Part shown: one piece after another, positions 50,932 through 59,690 of the stretch | How the letters are laid out: every line of letters starts with the position of its first letter | Position numbering within the stretch: the first letter of the stretch is position 1 | NCBI GenBank assembly: GCA_902782245.1 | Contig: CACZMI010000001.1 | Span: 158,472 to 222,471, forward strand | DNA: 64,000 bases | Direction of reading: 5' to 3' | Source of the DNA: an uncultured Bacteroidales bacterium | Lineage (GTDB): Bacteria; Bacteroidota; Bacteroidia; Bacteroidales; Bacteroidaceae | The notes under the pieces: model-generated | The model's database searches: none | The model's input: the letters and a program-made list of their open reading frames with translations, nothing else | Told to the model about the DNA's origin: nothing | Position numbers and translations under genes: made by a program

Positions 50932-53900
50932 TTAGAAAATCATGTCACCGTTACACAACGGTTCATCAATCAGATGAACAACCGCATAAGATGAAGTCTC
51001 GATAGAGAAAGTAGTATATGTACCTTCTGAGAGAGTTGAGCCGGACAACGGCTTGACTTCATACTCACGGCACATAATGTTGTAATACGGTTTGCCCGAA
51101 GCAGTAGAAATTTTCTGAACCTGACGGGTATGTCCGTTCTTGTCCGAAACGGTAATGTCGGCACCACCCTTTACGGAGAGTTTTACGAACTGCTGGTTAG
51201 CATTCATGAAAGCTGTCTCATACTCAGCAATGGTGGCGGGATTACCATGCTCGTCAACACCGGCATTGAAATCGGCACCGATATACACTGAGTTATCCTG
51301 GATGTGGTACTTGACAAAGTTCTGGAGCTGAGCGAGTTTCTTTCTTGTAAAGTACTTGGCATTTGTATTGTTGGCAACTGCTGCCTTGGCTCCGACCGTA
51401 TCAGCAACACCGAACAGCTGCTGTGACAGTACAATAAGTGAATCTGTAAACATTGCATTCACTGCGCTGTCCTTGCTCTGTGCGGGACCGGTATAATCAT
51501 CCTCAATATCAAGCTTGAGCAACTCATACTCATTCTCTATAGCCTGGAGTTTCTCGGGCCACATGAGTTTTCCGCTTGCGAACAGAGCGTCAACACCTGC
51601 GTTCTTGGGGATGTAAACGGTATAGTGATATGTATTGAAAGTAGAGATACACTTGGCAGAACCTATGTCGTTGGTGTTTGACTTGTCTGCGAATATATCG
51701 GCAGCTTTCATAACCTTGAAGAAGGATGTGAACTCGGGATATGTAATTGTATCTGAAACTATGTCATATACGGATTTTCTTGAAGGCATGAGCGGACGGT
51801 CAATGATATAGGTACGTCCGTTACCGGGAGTAAGTGATGTCTTCTTGGACAAGTCAACACGCTGAAGAATCTTGACCGGTCTCTCAATCTCATCACCCAT
51901 ACCCTGGTGCTCGATCTGCCAGCCGCCCTGTACACTCATGGTTGTTACATCGCCGAATGCACCGGTATTCTTGAACCTTACGGTTCCGCGGCCCTTGGTT
52001 CTGAAATATGAGTAACCGAATTCATCCTGTACTGAAGCGTCCTCCACATCACCTATTATAATATGGTAATCCATGATGTCGAGCAGACGGTTGCGGACGA
52101 ACTTGGCATCGTCATTATCTCTGGTCTCATTATTCACAGTGACAACATCAGGAATGAGCTGGTCACCGGTGGCGACGAATGTTCCGAGAGTGTCATCATA
52201 ATCATATACATCGGCCAGGACCTTATCCTCATTCTTGGTGTTCTTGCCGTAACTGAAAGCAAGAGCCTTGAGTGAGTAACCCTCCTTCTGCAGATAGAAT
52301 GAAGCGGGATCGATCCAAACCAGCTTGTTCTTGAACTCAGGAAGCGGAGTTCCAACAGTATCGATCAGGGGTACGAAGAAACTGTACTCTGATACCATTG
52401 AGTTCAGGTAAGCCTTGTATGCCAATACCTCATCAGTACGGATGGCCCAGTCAATAATCTTGAGTTTCTCATTTACAAGAACAGGATATGCAACTGACTT
52501 GTAAGCTGTAGGAACATATACGTTTGTAGTGAAATAAACGGCACCGTTGCAGCACATTACAACATCTGAAATTGTTGACTCGGCCTCCTCACGGCTCTTG
52601 TTCTCAAAGAAAGGATCCTGTGCATCGTTGAGCACGCTTGAGAACTTACTGGGAACTGAACCGATCAGAGAAGACTGCATGTTCACGTTGACAAGTTCAA
52701 GGATAACGCTCATAGGAATCTGACCCATATCCTTTATAACCTCATCAACGGTAAGGTCATTGCGACCCTTGAACTCTTCAAGTCCGTAACGGGCTCTCAG
52801 ACGGGCACCGACCTGGCTCTCATCAAGCCACCACTGCTTGAGGGCGTCATCCAGAGGAACGAACATAAGGCCCATATCTTTCTGGAGGGCTACATCAGTG
52901 TTGCTGCCTATAGTAGATGAGATAAAGCTGTTCCATCCCGGATCGAACTTGAGAAGGTTGTCAGTGGGAGCCATCTGATCCAGATTGGTCTTCTGGGCCT
53001 CGGACTCGGTACGTGATCCGATTCTGGCACGCTTGGACAGATACTTCTTTACAAATACAGAGTCTGTATTGGCATCCATAGCCTCCTTGAGGGCAGGATT
53101 GGTAACAAGACCTGAATTGATAAGCATTCTGACGTTAACATCCCTCTCCTGCTTGGCGGCACCTGAATAATAAGGTACTGCGAAACGCTCCAGAATAGAA
53201 CTGTAAATTCTGGCGTTGGGGTTTGAAGCGATATAATCGGCCATGTTAGGCAGCAGATATACTACATCTGACATAACATGGAGGAATCCGTTGAAGCACT
53301 TCTTGTTGGGCCATGCGATAGTTACACCGTTCACGCTGGCATCACCCGGCTTGTGGGCAGGTCTGATGTTGTTGGGACGGCTGTACTTACCCAGACGGAA
53401 CAGGAAGTCGTAATCATCCCTGTCTATCTTGTTTGACTCCAGGAACTTGTTTACGAAGAATATGATAGGCTTGTTGGTTCCATCCTGCAGAAGTACGATA
53501 CCCTTGTCGCTCTTGTTGCGGAGACGGTCCCAGTAAGCGTTGTTCTTGGGCATGTCTTCGGGCTTTACAACCGGGATGGTATCCAGTACCTGTGCGGCAG
53601 ATACCCTACGCATACAGTTGCCAAGAATAGGAGGTGACTGCTCACCGCCGGGGCTACTGGAAAGCATGGCTACCTGATACACGTTATTGAGCATCGAACC
53701 GTTCAGAATCATAGATTTCTGAGCCTTGCTGAGCTGCTCATAACTTGTAATCTTGTTACCGTTGGCATCTACAAACGGGCAATCCTTGAAGAAACGCTCG
53801 AATGCCTTGTCATCGGCTACGAACAGGGTCTTACTACCGGTCTTGGCCAGGATGTTGACCTGATCCATATCCTCAATAAGCCTGATGAATGTTTTGAATG

Positions 53901-54108
53901 AGTACTCCTCGCCGGTGCTGTCATTCCTGAAGCCTTCGCTAAGGGTCTCATAGATACTGGTACCAAGCCATTCCGGCATTCTCTTGTCAAGGTCAAAATC
54001 CGGACGGCATGACTGCATACCGAACGCTGTGGCCAAGACGGTCAGAATTGCACCGAACAACCTGGAACGGTTAGTTAGGGATTTGAGTCTTTTCATTATA
54101 TGAGTCAT
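50932..54108 (-). CDS. Large fasciclin lipoprotein with about four FAS1-like repeats
   Basis: A 1058-residue protein (1054 if the inner ATG, MKRLKSLTN, is used) with a lipoprotein signal ending FGMQSC. FAS1-like units begin around YSFKTFIRLIEDMDQVNILA (about 68), NSFISSTIGSNTDVALQKDM (about 395), EVLAYKAYLNSMVSEYSFFV (about 555) and YPEFTSFFKVMKAADIFAD (about 800). Typical FAS1 strands such as SKTLFVADDKAFERFF, MFVPLDDALKQWW and YTVYIPKNAGVDALF are present. It is the second gene of the locus, 22 bp after the cytoplasmic GH43 and 19 bp before SusC-1. A long, multi-domain surface fibre or binding platform is a reasonable inference. Function is unknown. Confidence 0.8.
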   Translation of the reverse strand: MTHIMKRLKSLTNRSRLFGAILTVLATAFGMQSCRPDFDLDKRMPEWLGTSIYETLSEGFRNDSTGEEYSFKTFIRLIEDMDQVNILAKTGSKTLFVADDKAFERFFKDCPFVDANGNKITSYEQLSKAQKSMILNGSMLNNVYQVAMLSSSPGGEQSPPILGNCMRRVSAAQVLDTIPVVKPEDMPKNNAYWDRLRNKSDKGIVLLQDGTNKPIIFFVNKFLESNKIDRDDYDFLFRLGKYSRPNNIRPAHKPGDASVNGVTIAWPNKKCFNGFLHVMSDVVYLLPNMADYIASNPNARIYSSILERFAVPYYSGAAKQERDVNVRMLINSGLVTNPALKEAMDANTDSVFVKKYLSKRARIGSRTESEAQKTNLDQMAPTDNLLKFDPGWNSFISSTIGSNTDVALQKDMGLMFVPLDDALKQWWLDESQVGARLRARYGLEEFKGRNDLTVDEVIKDMGQIPMSVILELVNVNMQSSLIGSVPSKFSSVLNDAQDPFFENKSREEAESTISDVVMCCNGAVYFTTNVYVPTAYKSVAYPVLVNEKLKIIDWAIRTDEVLAYKAYLNSMVSEYSFFVPLIDTVGTPLPEFKNKLVWIDPASFYLQKEGYSLKALAFSYGKNTKNEDKVLADVYDYDDTLGTFVATGDQLIPDVVTVNNETRDNDDAKFVRNRLLDIMDYHIIIGDVEDASVQDEFGYSYFRTKGRGTVRFKNTGAFGDVTTMSVQGGWQIEHQGMGDEIERPVKILQRVDLSKKTSLTPGNGRTYIIDRPLMPSRKSVYDIVSDTITYPEFTSFFKVMKAADIFADKSNTNDIGSAKCISTFNTYHYTVYIPKNAGVDALFASGKLMWPEKLQAIENEYELLKLDIEDDYTGPAQSKDSAVNAMFTDSLIVLSQQLFGVADTVGAKAAVANNTNAKYFTRKKLAQLQNFVKYHIQDNSVYIGADFNAGVDEHGNPATIAEYETAFMNANQQFVKLSVKGGADITVSDKNGHTRQVQKISTASGKPYYNIMCREYEVKPLSGSTLSEGTYTTFSIETSSYAVVHLIDEPLCNGDMIF

Positions 54109-54129
54109 TTAAATATTAGACATAGGAGA

Positions 54130-55164
54130 TTATTCCTTATCAATACCCTCGATGGTCTTGATGTGACCCTGGGCATCGTATTCTATCTCGCAGACCTTAA
54201 GGCTGCGGAGCCATGACTTGCCGCCTGAAGGCACACTGTCATGATGGAACAGATACCACTTGCCTTTGTACTCAATGATTGAGTGGTGGGTTGTCCAACC
54301 TACGACGGGAGTCAGGATGACACCCTGGTAAGTGAAGGGACCATAGGGATTGTCACCGGTTGCATAGCACAGCAGATGGCTGTCACCGGTTGAATATGAG
54401 AAATAATATTTGCCTTTGTATTTGTGCATCCAGGATGCCTCGAAGAAGCGATGGGGATCATCGGCCTTAAGGGGATTACCCTTCTCGTCAACTACCAGGA
54501 TGGGACGCGGAGCCTCTGCAAAATTCAGACCGTCCTTGGTCAGGCGTACGCAGCGGCTGGGCAGTGCATCCTCCTTACCCTCGGGAAGATACGGAGTCTC
54601 CAGATGGATATTGTCCTTGTAACGCTGCAGCTGGCCTCCCCACAGACCGCCGAAGTATACGTAAACCTCACCGTCTGCATCGTCACGGAAAGCGCACATA
54701 TCGATGCTGTAGCTACCGGGTACGGGTGCGGGATTGGGGATGAACGGCCCCTCGGGACGCTGGGCGATGGCTGTACCCCAATGGAAAACGTCATTGCGGT
54801 CCTTCATCGGGAAGTACATGATGTAACGCTTGATTTTTTTGCTGAATCCCATTCCCTGAGACTGTTCCTCTGCGTTGGTGGGAACCTCGATTTCATACTC
54901 CTGAACGTCGCAGTCCCAAAGCTGGCGGCCGGCCCATGGAATATCTTCCAGACCTATTACCTTGCCGTGGTCAACTACCTGACCGTTCATGATGTCATCA
55001 GTGGAAAGGACGTGATAATCTTTCATGACGTACTGGTCGCCGTTGTCATTCTCGACATTCTCGCACTCCCAGTCATGTGAAGGATAGATGTAAACTCGTC
55101 CGTTGAATACGTGTACAGAGGGGTCTGCCATGTAATCAGCGGGAAAAAGATAACGCTTCTTCAT
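54130..55164 (-). CDS. GH43 family enzyme without a signal peptide
   Basis: A 344-residue single-domain five-bladed propeller. The three acids are visible: Asp in MADPSVHVFNGRVYIYPSHD (about residue 14), Asp in YSIDMCAFRDDADG (about 155) and Glu in RFFEASWMHKYKGK (about 240). TTHHSIIEYKGKWYLFHHD near the end is typical of arabinoxylan/arabinan-active GH43. The N-terminus MKKRYLFPADYMAD goes straight into the catalytic domain, so the enzyme stays in the cytoplasm and probably trims imported oligosaccharides to monosaccharides. It is the first gene of the locus, with a promoter about 45 nt upstream. Confidence 0.9.
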   Translation of the reverse strand: MKKRYLFPADYMADPSVHVFNGRVYIYPSHDWECENVENDNGDQYVMKDYHVLSTDDIMNGQVVDHGKVIGLEDIPWAGRQLWDCDVQEYEIEVPTNAEEQSQGMGFSKKIKRYIMYFPMKDRNDVFHWGTAIAQRPEGPFIPNPAPVPGSYSIDMCAFRDDADGEVYVYFGGLWGGQLQRYKDNIHLETPYLPEGKEDALPSRCVRLTKDGLNFAEAPRPILVVDEKGNPLKADDPHRFFEASWMHKYKGKYYFSYSTGDSHLLCYATGDNPYGPFTYQGVILTPVVGWTTHHSIIEYKGKWYLFHHDSVPSGGKSWLRSLKVCEIEYDAQGHIKTIEGIDKE

Positions 55165-55211
55165 AAGTTTGTTGGTTAATATATTATTATCTAAAAAATC
55201 AAGTTAGCGGT

Positions 55212-55219
55212 CAAAGTTA
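55212..55219 (-). promoter_or_regulatory. -7 element of the polysaccharide locus
   Basis: On the minus strand TAACTTTG is a perfect match to TAnnTTTG, 48 nt before the first start codon (55164). It lies just downstream of the terminator at 55284-55314. Confidence 0.55.
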
Positions 55220-55283
55220 ACTCTTTTTTGTCTTTGAAAACAGTTTTATTCGGTTTTTTTTCAAAAAACATAAAAAAAGAACC

Positions 55284-55314
55284 AAAAAAAAAGAGACCGC
55301 TCTGATGCGATCCC
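55284..55314 (-). terminator. Terminator upstream of the polysaccharide locus
   Basis: GGGATCGC (minus strand, 55314-55307) pairs with GCGGTCTC (two wobble pairs) around a 6-nt loop, followed by nine T. It isolates the locus from tRNA-Gln and from the -7 element at 55408. Confidence 0.78.
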
Positions 55315-55407
55315 TTTTTAAGGTCCTTGTCCTCATCTTCTCAGACCGGAGTCCGGACATCACGAAAGTCAATTACTAACCAAATATGTGCATGAAAACT
55401 TACGCCA
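55284..55407 (-). ncRNA. Candidate small RNA between tRNA-Gln and the locus
   Basis: A perfect -7 element (55408-55415) and a strong terminator (55284-55314) bound about 110 nt with no reading frame on the minus strand. The interior contains a GTCCGGACTCCGG partial palindrome near 55340. This is a hypothesis from promoter-terminator spacing. The same stretch could simply be the tRNA-Gln trailer. Confidence 0.3.
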
Positions 55408-55452
55408 CAAAGATATGGCACGTTTCCGGCTTTGGGCGCCAGAAACGTGCCA
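55408..55452 (-). promoter_or_regulatory. -7 element with an overlapping 11-bp inverted repeat
   Basis: TATCTTTG (minus strand, 55415-55408) is immediately preceded by a perfect 11-bp inverted repeat (TGGCACGTTTC at 55416-55426 with 55442-55452). The repeat covers the -10 to -45 zone where sigma contacts would lie, so it could be an operator. Confidence 0.45.
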
Positions 55453-55499
55453 TTGACGTTAAGAATTGTTCCGACCAGCGGATTTTTTTGCTAAAAAAG

Positions 55500-55570
55500 C
55501 TGTCGTACCCGGATTCGAACCAGGACAAACAGAACCAAAACCTGTTGTGCTACCATTACACCATACGACA
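55500..55570 (-). tRNA. tRNA-Gln (TTG)
   Basis: On the minus strand TGTCGTA pairs with TACGACA. The D-arm is GTGTAATGGTAGCAC, and the anticodon loop TTTTGGT between ACAGG and TCTGT gives anticodon TTG. The T-arm is CTGGTTCGAATCCGG. The discriminator is G and the CCA end is not encoded. Length is 71 nt. Confidence 0.95.
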
Positions 55571-55614
55571 ATCGCCTTATGCCCCAAAGGGCTTGCAAAT
55601 ATAGGGTTTTTCCC

Positions 55615-56913
55615 TTATTCGGCTATCAGGAGATAGTAGTTTTTCTTGCCTCTCTGCAGCACTATGTAGCGGTTGTCAACCAGGTCAGCCTCAGTGAAGA
55701 CACGTGAGTGATCATAGGTTTTTTCCTTGTTGACCGAAACTCCGCCGCCCTGCATCATCTTGCGGGCCTCACTCTTGCTGAAGAATACCGGGCAGATATC
55801 AGTCAGGAAATCCGATGCCTTCACATCCTGCTTGAGCACCTCGCGGCTGAAACGGAACTGGGGAACACCGTCAAACACTGAAAGCAGCATTGACTCATCG
55901 ATGTTCTTGAGGTCATCGGCACTGGCTGAGTTTCCGAACAGTATGTCCGATGCCTCTGCGGCAGCCTTGTAATCCTCTTCACTGTGAACCATGCAGGTGA
56001 CATCCTTGGCCAGACGCTTCTGTACCAGACGCAGATGGGGAGCCGCATCATGCTCGGCAATCAGAGCCTCGCACTCCTCCTTGCCTATGTTGGTGAAAAT
56101 CTTTATGTAGCGCTTGGCGTCCTCATCGCTAACATTGAGCCAGAACTGATAGAACTTGTAGGGTGATGTATACTCGGGGTTGAGCCATACGTTGCCGCCC
56201 TCGGTCTTGCCGAACTTGGTGCCGTCGGACTTGGTGATGAGAGGGCAGGTCAGGGCGAAGCACTCGGTTCCGTTGATACGGCGTATCAGCTCGGCACCGG
56301 TGGTGATGTTGCCCCACTGATCAGCACCGCCCATCTGGAGTTTGCAGTTCTTATGCTCGTTCAGGTAGAGGAAGTCATAACCCTGAAGGAGTTGGTATGT
56401 GAACTCGGTGAATGAAAGACCGTCACGTGCCTCTCCGTTGAGACGCTTCTTTACGGAGTCCTTTGCCATCATGTAATTGACGGTTATATGCTTACCGATA
56501 TCACGTGAAAAATCAAGGAAAGTTACATCCTTGAGCCAGTCATAATTATTTACAAGTTCTGCCTTGTTGGAGGCGTCGCTGTCAAAGTCCAGGAACTTGG
56601 CCAGCTGCTTACGGATACACTCCACATTATGCTTCAGAGTCTCCTCATTCAGAAGGTTGCGCTCCTGTGATTTTCCGCTGGGGTCACCAATCATTCCGGT
56701 GGCTCCTCCTATCAGTGCCAGGGGCTTGTGTCCGCAGCGCTGGAAATGGCGGAGTATCATGATACTGCACAGATGTCCGATATGAAGGGAATCTGCGGTG
56801 GGATCAAAGCCCACGTAAGCTGTTACCTGTTCCTTGCTCAGGAGTTCGTCGGTACCGGGCATCATCTGGTGGATCATGCCCCTCCAGGTCAGTTCTTCAA
56901 CAAAATTGGTCAT
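55615..56913 (-). CDS. tyrS: Tyrosyl-tRNA synthetase
   Basis: A 432-residue class I aminoacyl-tRNA synthetase that charges tRNA-Tyr. The HIGH motif is in [15 protein letters not shown] (about residue 45), and the KMSKS-type loop is [11 protein letters not shown] (about 235). [10 protein letters not shown] and [11 protein letters not shown] bind tyrosine and ATP. The C-terminal S4-like RNA-binding domain ([19 protein letters not shown]) is present, so it is the long bacterial form. Its promoter lies 33 nt upstream. It is followed on the same strand by tRNA-Gln after about 45 bp. Confidence 0.97.
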   Translation of the reverse strand: MTNFVEELTWRGMIHQMMPGTDELLSKEQVTAYVGFDPTADSLHIGHLCSIMILRHFQRCGHKPLALIGGATGMIGDPSGKSQERNLLNEETLKHNVECIRKQLAKFLDFDSDASNKAELVNNYDWLKDVTFLDFSRDIGKHITVNYMMAKDSVKKRLNGEARDGLSFTEFTYQLLQGYDFLYLNEHKNCKLQMGGADQWGNITTGAELIRRINGTECFALTCPLITKSDGTKFGKTEGGNVWLNPEYTSPYKFYQFWLNVSDEDAKRYIKIFTNIGKEECEALIAEHDAAPHLRLVQKRLAKDVTCMVHSEEDYKAAAEASDILFGNSASADDLKNIDESMLLSVFDGVPQFRFSREVLKQDVKASDFLTDICPVFFSKSEARKMMQGGGVSVNKEKTYDHSRVFTEADLVDNRYIVLQRGKKNYYLLIAE

Positions 56914-56945
56914 AAAAATGTTCTTAGATTTTGTACAAAAGCCCG

Positions 56946-56976
56946 CAAATATACAACTCTTTAATTAAAGACGCAA
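56946..56976 (-). promoter_or_regulatory. Promoter of tyrS
   Basis: On the minus strand TTG (near 56976) is followed after 20 bp by TATATTTG (56953-56946), a full Bacteroidota -33/-7 pair, 33 nt before the tyrS start. Confidence 0.6.
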
Positions 56977-56991
56977 CACGCACGGTTTCTT

Positions 56992-57624
56992 TTAACTCCC
57001 GGGGGATAGCAGTTGAGTGGTGTTTTGAGTGATTTGGTATTGTATTGTTTCGGGCGAGGTAACTCGAAGAGTTGCAGCATCAGAAATGACTTGAGATATG
57101 GGGCCCACGCCGTCTGTTTCCAGGAAGAGACGTTCGGATGGGACTGCTTTCAGTGATTCGGGGTTGTGTTTGAGGCCGAATGAGACCAGGATGCCTTGAG
57201 CGTAGAGCTGGTTCATCTGCTCGGGACCTCCGCGGAAGCCGTGGATGAGCCAGGGTTGGGTAGGTTTCAGTTGTTTGCGTAGGCGGATTACACTGTCAAA
57301 ATCGCGTACCACGTGCAGAATCATAGGTTTGCGGAATTGCTCCGACAGCTGCACCTGACTGACGAATGCCTGCTCCTGCAATTCGTAAGAAGGGCCCTTG
57401 AGAGCGTCGAAGCCACACTCTCCAACCGCCACAACCTGGGGATTCGCAAGTAGCTTTTCCAACACATTCAATTGATTGTCAAAGCCTTCGGTAACATCCC
57501 AAGGATGAAGTCCCGCACAGAACCAGTGTCCCTCCTCCCGAGGCAACGGTCCGCAGCCTATGCACACCAGCGCCGACCCCGGCTCCTCCGGCAAAACATG
57601 TGTATGTATATCAAGGATGTTCAT
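56992..57624 (-). CDS. TatD-family metal-dependent hydrolase
   Basis: A 210-residue TIM-barrel hydrolase. Metal ligands are seen in [10 protein letters not shown] (residues 3-12), GECGFDAL (about 95), ILHVVRDFD (about 130), the His in WLIHGFRG (about 150) and LETDGVGP (about 187). TatD enzymes act as DNases or on D-amino acyl-tRNA-like substrates; the role here is not defined. At 210 residues it is shorter than the common 255-residue form, as in other Bacteroidota. It overlaps yidD by 4 bp at the end of the hemD-rnpA-yidD cluster. Confidence 0.87.
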   Translation of the reverse strand: MNILDIHTHVLPEEPGSALVCIGCGPLPREEGHWFCAGLHPWDVTEGFDNQLNVLEKLLANPQVVAVGECGFDALKGPSYELQEQAFVSQVQLSEQFRKPMILHVVRDFDSVIRLRKQLKPTQPWLIHGFRGGPEQMNQLYAQGILVSFGLKHNPESLKAVPSERLFLETDGVGPISQVISDAATLRVTSPETIQYQITQNTTQLLSPGS

Positions 57625-57863
57625 GGGACCGGATCATAACCCGAGCCGCCCCACGGATGACAGCGCAGGATACGCTTTATGGCAAGCCAGGTTCCCTTAA
57701 AGGGACCGTGTTTGGTTATGGCTTGTATCGCGTACTCCGAGCAGGTTGGGGTGAATCTGCATGTAGGCGGCGTAAGGGGTGAGATGAATTTGCGGTAAAA
57801 CCGTATGGGAAGCATCAGCAACCACCCTAGTGATTTGGTAAAATATCCCAACAAATTCCTCAT
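57621..57863 (-). CDS. yidD: Membrane protein insertion efficiency factor YidD
   Basis: An 80-residue protein. The family core is plain: [30 protein letters not shown] with the three conserved cysteines of the family (the last in ILRCHPWGG) and the GSGYDPVP end. YidD associates with the inner membrane and helps YidC-dependent insertion of membrane proteins. It lies between rnpA (4-bp overlap upstream) and the TatD gene (4-bp overlap downstream), the arrangement seen in many bacteria. Confidence 0.96.
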   Translation of the reverse strand: MRNLLGYFTKSLGWLLMLPIRFYRKFISPLTPPTCRFTPTCSEYAIQAITKHGPFKGTWLAIKRILRCHPWGGSGYDPVP

Positions 57864-58240
57864 TGTTCAGACACCGCTTCAACCAGTTTTTCCATAGCTG
57901 ATCCCAGACGTGCCCACAACTTTGGAGTATCCCAAAGACGGGTGTCGTTAAAGAGGAAGGCAAGAGCCAGGCCCTGCCCTTTTGAAGCGACGGCCTCCTT
58001 AAGAGGTGCTGATGATGTGCGGTAGAACTCCCTTATCTGCCGTTTTATACGGTTACGGTCCACCGCATGATGAAAATTCCGCTTGGGTGCGCTGATGAGA
58101 ACCTGGATGCCTTCAACATCATCGGCCAGGAGCCAAACCAAACGGATGGGGAATACCGATATCTGACGGTTCCCTTCACTGAAGAGCCTGTCAATCAGCG
58201 TGCTGCTGCACAGACGCTCAGCTTTTGAGAATGTGTTCAC
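57860..58240 (-). CDS. rnpA: Ribonuclease P protein component
   Basis: The protein subunit of RNase P, which removes 5' leaders from tRNA precursors. The GTG at 58240 gives 126 residues beginning [19 protein letters not shown], the usual start of RnpA. It overlaps the hemD stop as GTGA, so the two are coupled. An ATG eight codons upstream (58264) is possible and would give 134 residues. The RNR motif appears as [18 protein letters not shown] around residue 65. YidD follows with a 4-bp overlap. Confidence 0.92.
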   Translation of the reverse strand: MNTFSKAERLCSSTLIDRLFSEGNRQISVFPIRLVWLLADDVEGIQVLISAPKRNFHHAVDRNRIKRQIREFYRTSSAPLKEAVASKGQGLALAFLFNDTRLWDTPKLWARLGSAMEKLVEAVSEQ

Positions 58241-58986
58241 TTTTTCTGATTGGCTGCGAACCATGCATCGATGGCGGCAGACATGGAGGTGATTCCGGGA
58301 ACCGGAGCCTCAATATCAAGACGCAGACCTGCATCGCGGATAGCCTTTGCAGTGGTACCGCCAAAGCAGCCGATGATCTTTTCACCCTGAACAAAATCGG
58401 GAGCGTTCTGCTTGAGAGACTCGATACCGGCGGGGCTGAAGAACACCAGCATATCGTAATCATCAAGTTCACCTGCTGCAAACTCGTTGCTTACGGTACG
58501 GTACATGACAGCCTCGGTATGAGCAATCTTGTTGGCGTCCAGAAGTTCCTTGAGTTCACCGGTATGAACGTTTGACATCGGGATGAAATATTTCTCGGTC
58601 TTGTGTTTGAGGATGGGAGCCATGAGGCTGTCCACCTTTCCGGTGTTGCCGAAGAATACTTTACGCTTGCGGTACTGGACATACTTCTGGATGTAGAGAG
58701 ATACTGTCTCAGTGATGCAGAAATATTTCATATCCTCCGGGATGTTTATTCTCATCTCGGAGCAAAGCTGGAAGAAATGGTCAACAGCGTGACGTGAAGT
58801 GAATACTACAGCTGTGTGGTCAAGTATGTTGACATGCTGCTGTCTGAACTCCTTGGCACTGAGCGGGTCAACACGGATGAAAGGTTTGAACACAAACTCA
58901 ACGCCATATTTCTCAGCCAGATCAAAGTAGGGAGACTTGCCTGTTGTAGGCTGCGGCTGGGATATGAGAACCTTCTTAACTTTCAA
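58237..58986 (-). CDS. hemD: Uroporphyrinogen-III synthase
   Basis: About 249 residues from the TTG at 58986, which puts KVKKVLISQPQPTTGKSPY at the start as in related Bacteroidota proteins. The frame stays open further upstream (to 59067), but that stretch overlaps the DUF4271 gene and looks noncoding. HemD closes hydroxymethylbilane into uroporphyrinogen III in haem and sirohaem synthesis. Motifs include HTAVVFTSRHAVDHF (about 70), KYFIPMSNVHTGELKELL and LVFFSPAGIESL, and the two-lobed Rossmann-like build is evident. It heads the rnpA-yidD-tatD string and has a -7 element upstream. Confidence 0.85.
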   Translation of the reverse strand: MKVKKVLISQPQPTTGKSPYFDLAEKYGVEFVFKPFIRVDPLSAKEFRQQHVNILDHTAVVFTSRHAVDHFFQLCSEMRINIPEDMKYFCITETVSLYIQKYVQYRKRKVFFGNTGKVDSLMAPILKHKTEKYFIPMSNVHTGELKELLDANKIAHTEAVMYRTVSNEFAAGELDDYDMLVFFSPAGIESLKQNAPDFVQGEKIIGCFGGTTAKAIRDAGLRLDIEAPVPGITSMSAAIDAWFAANQKK

Positions 58987-58997
58987 GGCTGTACGGT

Positions 58998-59690
58998 TTA
59001 AATTAGACCAAATAATCTGCTCGTTAGCATGAACTCTATAAGAATAGGCGCTAATTCGAACGCACAAAGGTACATAATAAATCCCGAATTGGAACGCTGA
59101 TTCTTAAATAAGGTGGTTTTTATCTTGAAAATTCTGCCGGCTATGACCAAAACTCGCATAAAGTATGCAAAAATGAGCAGTGCCAGAAGATGAATGCCCA
59201 GAAAAACCACGAAGAATGAGAAAATCAGAATAAACAAACCTGCAACCGAATAGGACATCACGAAAAAGCAATTCCAACGGCCCGGTTTGAGGGTTATTAT
59301 CTGTCTTCGGTAGAGAATCTTGTTGGTAACTGTATAAAGCATCAGCTTGATTACCAGACAAAGTACTACCAGGAAGGAATACCAGAGCAGGAAAACGACC
59401 TGTGAAAAACCCTCCTCCATCAGATCATGTGAGTAAATGCCTACCGAAATTCCTATGCTGAGGCTGGAAAGTATGAAGACTGCAATGTTCTCACCCGTAG
59501 AAAGGAGAGGATAACTTACATCACCGTCAGGACTCTTGAACCTGAACATGGAAAGAAAAGATTTGACATAGTCATACCTGTAAGGACCCATTATCACAAG
59601 CATGAGCAGCAATGTCAGTATCATTGCTGAGAGGAACCAATCATTAAGCTGATATGAGTTCGCTAAATCGATTATTGGAATAAAGGACAT
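58998..59690 (-). CDS. DUF4271 membrane protein
   Basis: A 230-residue inner membrane protein of a Bacteroidota-specific family of unknown function. About six hydrophobic helices are visible (ILTLLLMLVIMGPY, IAVFILSSLSIGISVGIY, VVFLLWYSFLVVLCLVIK, FVMSYSVAGLFILIFSFFVV, LLALLIFAYFMRVLVIAG and the C-terminal YLCAFELAPILIEFML). The gene overlaps the LOG-family stop by 1 bp and ends 12 bp before the hemD start. Linkage to hemD is common in Bacteroidales and suggests a membrane-linked partner of haem or envelope biology, which is only an inference. Confidence 0.85.
   Translation of the reverse strand: MSFIPIIDLANSYQLNDWFLSAMILTLLLMLVIMGPYRYDYVKSFLSMFRFKSPDGDVSYPLLSTGENIAVFILSSLSIGISVGIYSHDLMEEGFSQVVFLLWYSFLVVLCLVIKLMLYTVTNKILYRRQIITLKPGRWNCFFVMSYSVAGLFILIFSFFVVFLGIHLLALLIFAYFMRVLVIAGRIFKIKTTLFKNQRSNSGFIMYLCAFELAPILIEFMLTSRLFGLI
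59065..59072 (-). promoter_or_regulatory. Internal -7 element driving hemD-rnpA-yidD-tatD
   Basis: TACCTTTG on the minus strand, a perfect TAnnTTTG match, lies inside the 3' end of the DUF4271 gene about 80 nt before the hemD start. Confidence 0.5.

Noticed and set aside
55386-55604. A 72-codon plus-strand frame upstream of the tyrS stop
   Set aside because: It runs across tRNA-Gln on the opposite strand and through the inverted repeat at 55416-55452.
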